In this document: in pieces, positions 62,163 to 64,000 of the stretch
Position numbering within the stretch: position 1 is the first letter of the stretch
How the letters are laid out: each line of letters begins with the position of its first letter
Assembly (NCBI RefSeq): GCF_001297705.1
Contig: NZ_LIRF01000008.1
Location: forward strand, 806,001 to 870,000
Direction of reading: 5' to 3'
Length of the DNA stretch: 64,000 bases
DNA from: Chryseobacterium sp. ERMR1:04
GTDB taxonomy: Bacteria; Bacteroidota; Bacteroidia; Flavobacteriales; Weeksellaceae
Position numbers and translations under genes: made by a program
The notes under the pieces: generated by a model
What the model saw: only the letters and a program-made list of their open reading frames with translations
Database searches by the model: none
What the model was told of the DNA's origin: nothing

Positions 62163-62170
62163 TAGTTTTG
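62163..62170 (+). promoter_or_regulatory. Promoter -7 element of the UspA-like/DUF1275 operon
   Basis: TAGTTTTG, exact match to TAnnTTTG, 41 bp before the ATG at 62212; no good -33 box. Confidence 0.5.
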
Positions 62171-62211
62171 TATTATCAAAAAAGATAAACACGAAACTAA
62201 ATCTTAAAGAT

Positions 62212-62706
62212 ATGACTAAAACAATTTTAATTGCCACGGATTACTCTCTTGAGTCTTTAAATATATTGAAAAAAGTACTAAAAGAGAAAGATACAAGAGG
62301 GGATGAAACTCAATATAATATTTTGCTTGTATCGGGATATGAAATGGGAGATTCTATCAGAGATCTTTTATTCACAACCAAAAGCTCAATCTTCCATAAA
62401 ATAAGACCTCAGGAATTTGTTGATGCGTACGGAATTATCAAAAATAAATACCCTCATTTAATTAGCAAAGTAGTCTGTGATATTTTCACGGGAAGCTTCC
62501 AAAGGACTTTTAATAATTATGTGAAAGCAGAAAATATAGAAGAAGCCTATTATTCTCCGGCTATTAAAAGCAAAGGAAACGGGAAATTCGATATTGCTTC
62601 TTATATCAAAAAATGCAAAGATCTGCAAGCTCAGGAAATAACCGTTGAGATTGCTAAAAGACTTCCAGAAAGAGGAAGGCTTGCAGAGGTCTTTGTTGAG
62701 GTTTAA
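62212..62706 (+). CDS. Universal-stress-like small protein
   Basis: 164 residues. The first strand-helix unit TKTILIATDYSLESLNILKKVL is that of UspA-type Rossmann-like proteins, but the C-terminal half is unlike classical UspA and the nucleotide-binding G-x2-G-x9-G is missing. Function unknown. It is 27 bp upstream of the DUF1275 gene and probably co-transcribed, under the tandem boxes that suggest control by the adjacent two-component system. Confidence 0.7.
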   Translation: MTKTILIATDYSLESLNILKKVLKEKDTRGDETQYNILLVSGYEMGDSIRDLLFTTKSSIFHKIRPQEFVDAYGIIKNKYPHLISKVVCDIFTGSFQRTFNNYVKAENIEEAYYSPAIKSKGNGKFDIASYIKKCKDLQAQEITVEIAKRLPERGRLAEVFVEV

Positions 62707-62733
62707 AAAACACAACACTTAAAAAAACAAAAA

Positions 62734-63573
62734 ATGTTAAGAAATTATAGTAACAGCAGGACGTTAGGAGACAACATTAGGTTGGGGACGCTGACCGCCT
62801 TCACGGCAGGGACTATAAATATAGCATCTCTATTAATATTTCTCTCTTTTACCTCAAACGTAACAGGACATTACGCCATTTTGGCGGCAGAGATAAGTAA
62901 AGGAAACTGGACGCAGGTGGCAGTGGTAGGAGGTTGGATCTTTCTGTTCTTCTTCGGAGGTTTTGTATCCAATTTTATTGTCATCAATTTCAATAAAAAG
63001 AGTAAATATTTTGCGCACTCAATGCCTATTGTATTAGAAATACTATGTTTATTGTTTGTAGGAGTGTATGGGCAGTTTTTCTATCGGAAAACATTAGAAG
63101 AAACAGAATTTTTGGTCGCCTTGATGCTTTTTGCAACCGGTTTGCAGAACGGGCTGACGGCAAGTATATCAAATTTCTCGGTAAAAACAACCCATCTTAC
63201 GGGAACAACAACCGATTTGGGGATCCTTTTTTCCATGTTTACCCAGAAGAAATTTAGAAAAAACGGAGAATTGATCGCAAGGGCAAAATTACTAACGAGT
63301 ATTATGTTTGCGTATGTGTTAGGAGCTGTTTTCTCAGGGTTAACATATTATTATTTGGAGTTTAGGGTGTTCTATGTCATTAGTTTATGTCTTTTGATTG
63401 TTATTGGATATGATATGTATAAAATCCATGTCCGACATTTCAAAACGCAGTATAGATATAGTAAAATCTATAAAAAACCGACCCTTGTGGCATATTTGTA
63501 TGACAAGATCCACGGGATTCCGGAAATAAAGGAAAAGAGACAGGAAAAAAGAAAGCTTGTATTTGAAGATTAA
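62734..63573 (+). CDS. DUF1275 (YoaK-like) membrane protein
   Basis: 279 residues with about six transmembrane helices. The opening LGTLTAFTAGTINIASLLIF and LTGTTTDLGILFSMF match the DUF1275 pattern. The C-terminus is a charged cytosolic tail (PEIKEKRQEKRKLVFED). Members are inner-membrane proteins of unknown function, often linked with stress or envelope responses. Ends at a good terminator. Confidence 0.85.
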   Translation: MLRNYSNSRTLGDNIRLGTLTAFTAGTINIASLLIFLSFTSNVTGHYAILAAEISKGNWTQVAVVGGWIFLFFFGGFVSNFIVINFNKKSKYFAHSMPIVLEILCLLFVGVYGQFFYRKTLEETEFLVALMLFATGLQNGLTASISNFSVKTTHLTGTTTDLGILFSMFTQKKFRKNGELIARAKLLTSIMFAYVLGAVFSGLTYYYLEFRVFYVISLCLLIVIGYDMYKIHVRHFKTQYRYSKIYKKPTLVAYLYDKIHGIPEIKEKRQEKRKLVFED

Positions 63574-63630
63574 ATACAAGAATAAATATAAAATATCAGT
63601 ATTATTTTTTTGTGTAAACTAGCTGTGAAT

Positions 63631-63671
63631 CAACCCTCTATTTGTATAAGGCAACTAGAGGGTTGTTCTTT
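63631..63671 (+). terminator. Terminator of the DUF1275 operon
   Basis: CAACCCTCTA (63631-63640) pairs with TAGAGGGTTG (63656-63665), followed by TTCTTTT. Confidence 0.85.
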
Positions 63672-63789
63672 TGTGAAAATGTGATTGTTGGGAAACGCTG
63701 TTTAAAGAGCTTTGCGGCAAGATTGTTGATTTGTTGATAATTAAATTTTAATTCACGGGTTTAATGTTTTTATTCCCGTTTTCATTGAC

Positions 63790-63797
63790 TATTTTTG
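63790..63797 (+). promoter_or_regulatory. Promoter -7 element of mutL
   Basis: TATTTTTG, exact match, 20 bp before the ATG at 63818. Confidence 0.6.
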
Positions 63798-63817
63798 TAA
63801 GTCGATTTAATGTTTTT

Positions 63818-64000
63818 ATGTCAGATATAATTCAGCTTTTACCCGATCATGTAGCCAACCAAATAGCGGCAGGAGAAGTGGTGCAGAGACCTGCGTCCAT
63901 AGTGAAGGAACTTTTGGAGAATGCAATAGATGCAGATGCTAGCAAAATTGAGCTGATCATCAGAGATGCCGGAAAAAATCTGATACAGGTTGTAGACGAT
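63818..64000 (+). CDS. mutL: DNA mismatch repair protein MutL, N-terminal part
   Basis: The first 61 codons before the window edge. MSDIIQLLPDHVANQIAAGEVV, then RPASIVKELLENAIDADA, is the GHKL ATPase start of MutL, with the catalytic Glu and the Mg-binding Asn of KELLENAIDA. MutL couples MutS mismatch recognition to downstream repair. The frame is still open at the end of the window. Confidence 0.97.
   Translation, partial: MSDIIQLLPDHVANQIAAGEVVQRPASIVKELLENAIDADASKIELIIRDAGKNLIQVVDD

Overview
The window looks like a chromosomal piece of a Weeksellaceae/Flavobacteriia bacterium, most likely Chryseobacterium or a close relative. The DNA is AT-rich. Many genes have the Bacteroidota -7 promoter element TAnnTTTG. 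Families typical of the phylum recur: GLPGLI, DUF4421, DUF3127, DUF5690, SusC/TonB-type receptors, type IX secretion (T9SS) tails, and Hcp/VgrG of the Bacteroidota T6SS (subtype iii). Genus level is inference from protein style; no marker gene was compared.

Layout. 1-13.5 kb is ordinary core sequence: the end of an outer-membrane barrel gene, DinB, GLPGLI, a feoA-feoB-small Cys-rich protein iron operon, DUF4421, glmM, a Crp/Fnr regulator, an oxidoreductase, a TPR protein, EamA-aat and DUF3127, then a tRNA Leu(UAG)-Gly(GCC)-Leu(UAA) operon. 13.76-29.60 kb is a genomic island inserted at the 3' end of tRNA-Leu(UAA). It is bounded by a 19-bp direct repeat, has paired integrase arm-type sites just inside both ends, and carries a tyrosine integrase at its right end. 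It has a plasmid-like replication module (Rep plus eight iterons, Toprim protein, HTH/excisionase) and a mobilisation module (BfmA/BtgA-like protein, DUF5712 relaxase, VirD4/TraG coupling protein) but no mating-pair genes, so it reads as an integrative mobilizable element. Its cargo looks defensive: an HTH-ImmA/IrrE pair, a DprA-like + phosphoribosyltransferase pair (ShosTA-like), an unnamed small protein + membrane protein pair, and a zinc-ribbon EDxHD-type nuclease.

29.7-43.3 kb, read leftward, is an Hcp-VgrG-effector cluster without T6SS core genes. It has a DUF3289 protein with two small membrane-anchored neighbours, and a 1428-aa PAAR-like effector carrying a GH19-like muramidase/chitinase and a CHAP-like amidase. 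Next to that effector are a lipoprotein and a frameshifted paralogue of it (candidate immunity proteins). A Tyr-phosphatase lipoprotein gene at the island edge is also frameshifted. 43.7-48.3 kb is an AraC-controlled siderophore receptor + PepSY protein. 48.4-52.4 kb holds two tandem paralogous T9SS-secreted phosphodiesterase/phosphatase-family proteins.

52.6-59.6 kb looks like a phosphonate (aminophosphonate) catabolic operon: TonB receptor, DUF5690 transporter, FAD oxidase, PhnX-like HAD hydrolase, with an XRE-cupin regulator. A shared motif A(C/G)TATTTGTAAAC lies upstream of this operon and of one phosphodiesterase gene, suggesting common control. 59.8-63.6 kb is an OmpR-type two-component system followed by a UspA-like protein and a DUF1275 membrane protein, whose promoter has tandem 20-bp direct repeats suited to a response regulator. 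The window ends in the first 61 codons of mutL.
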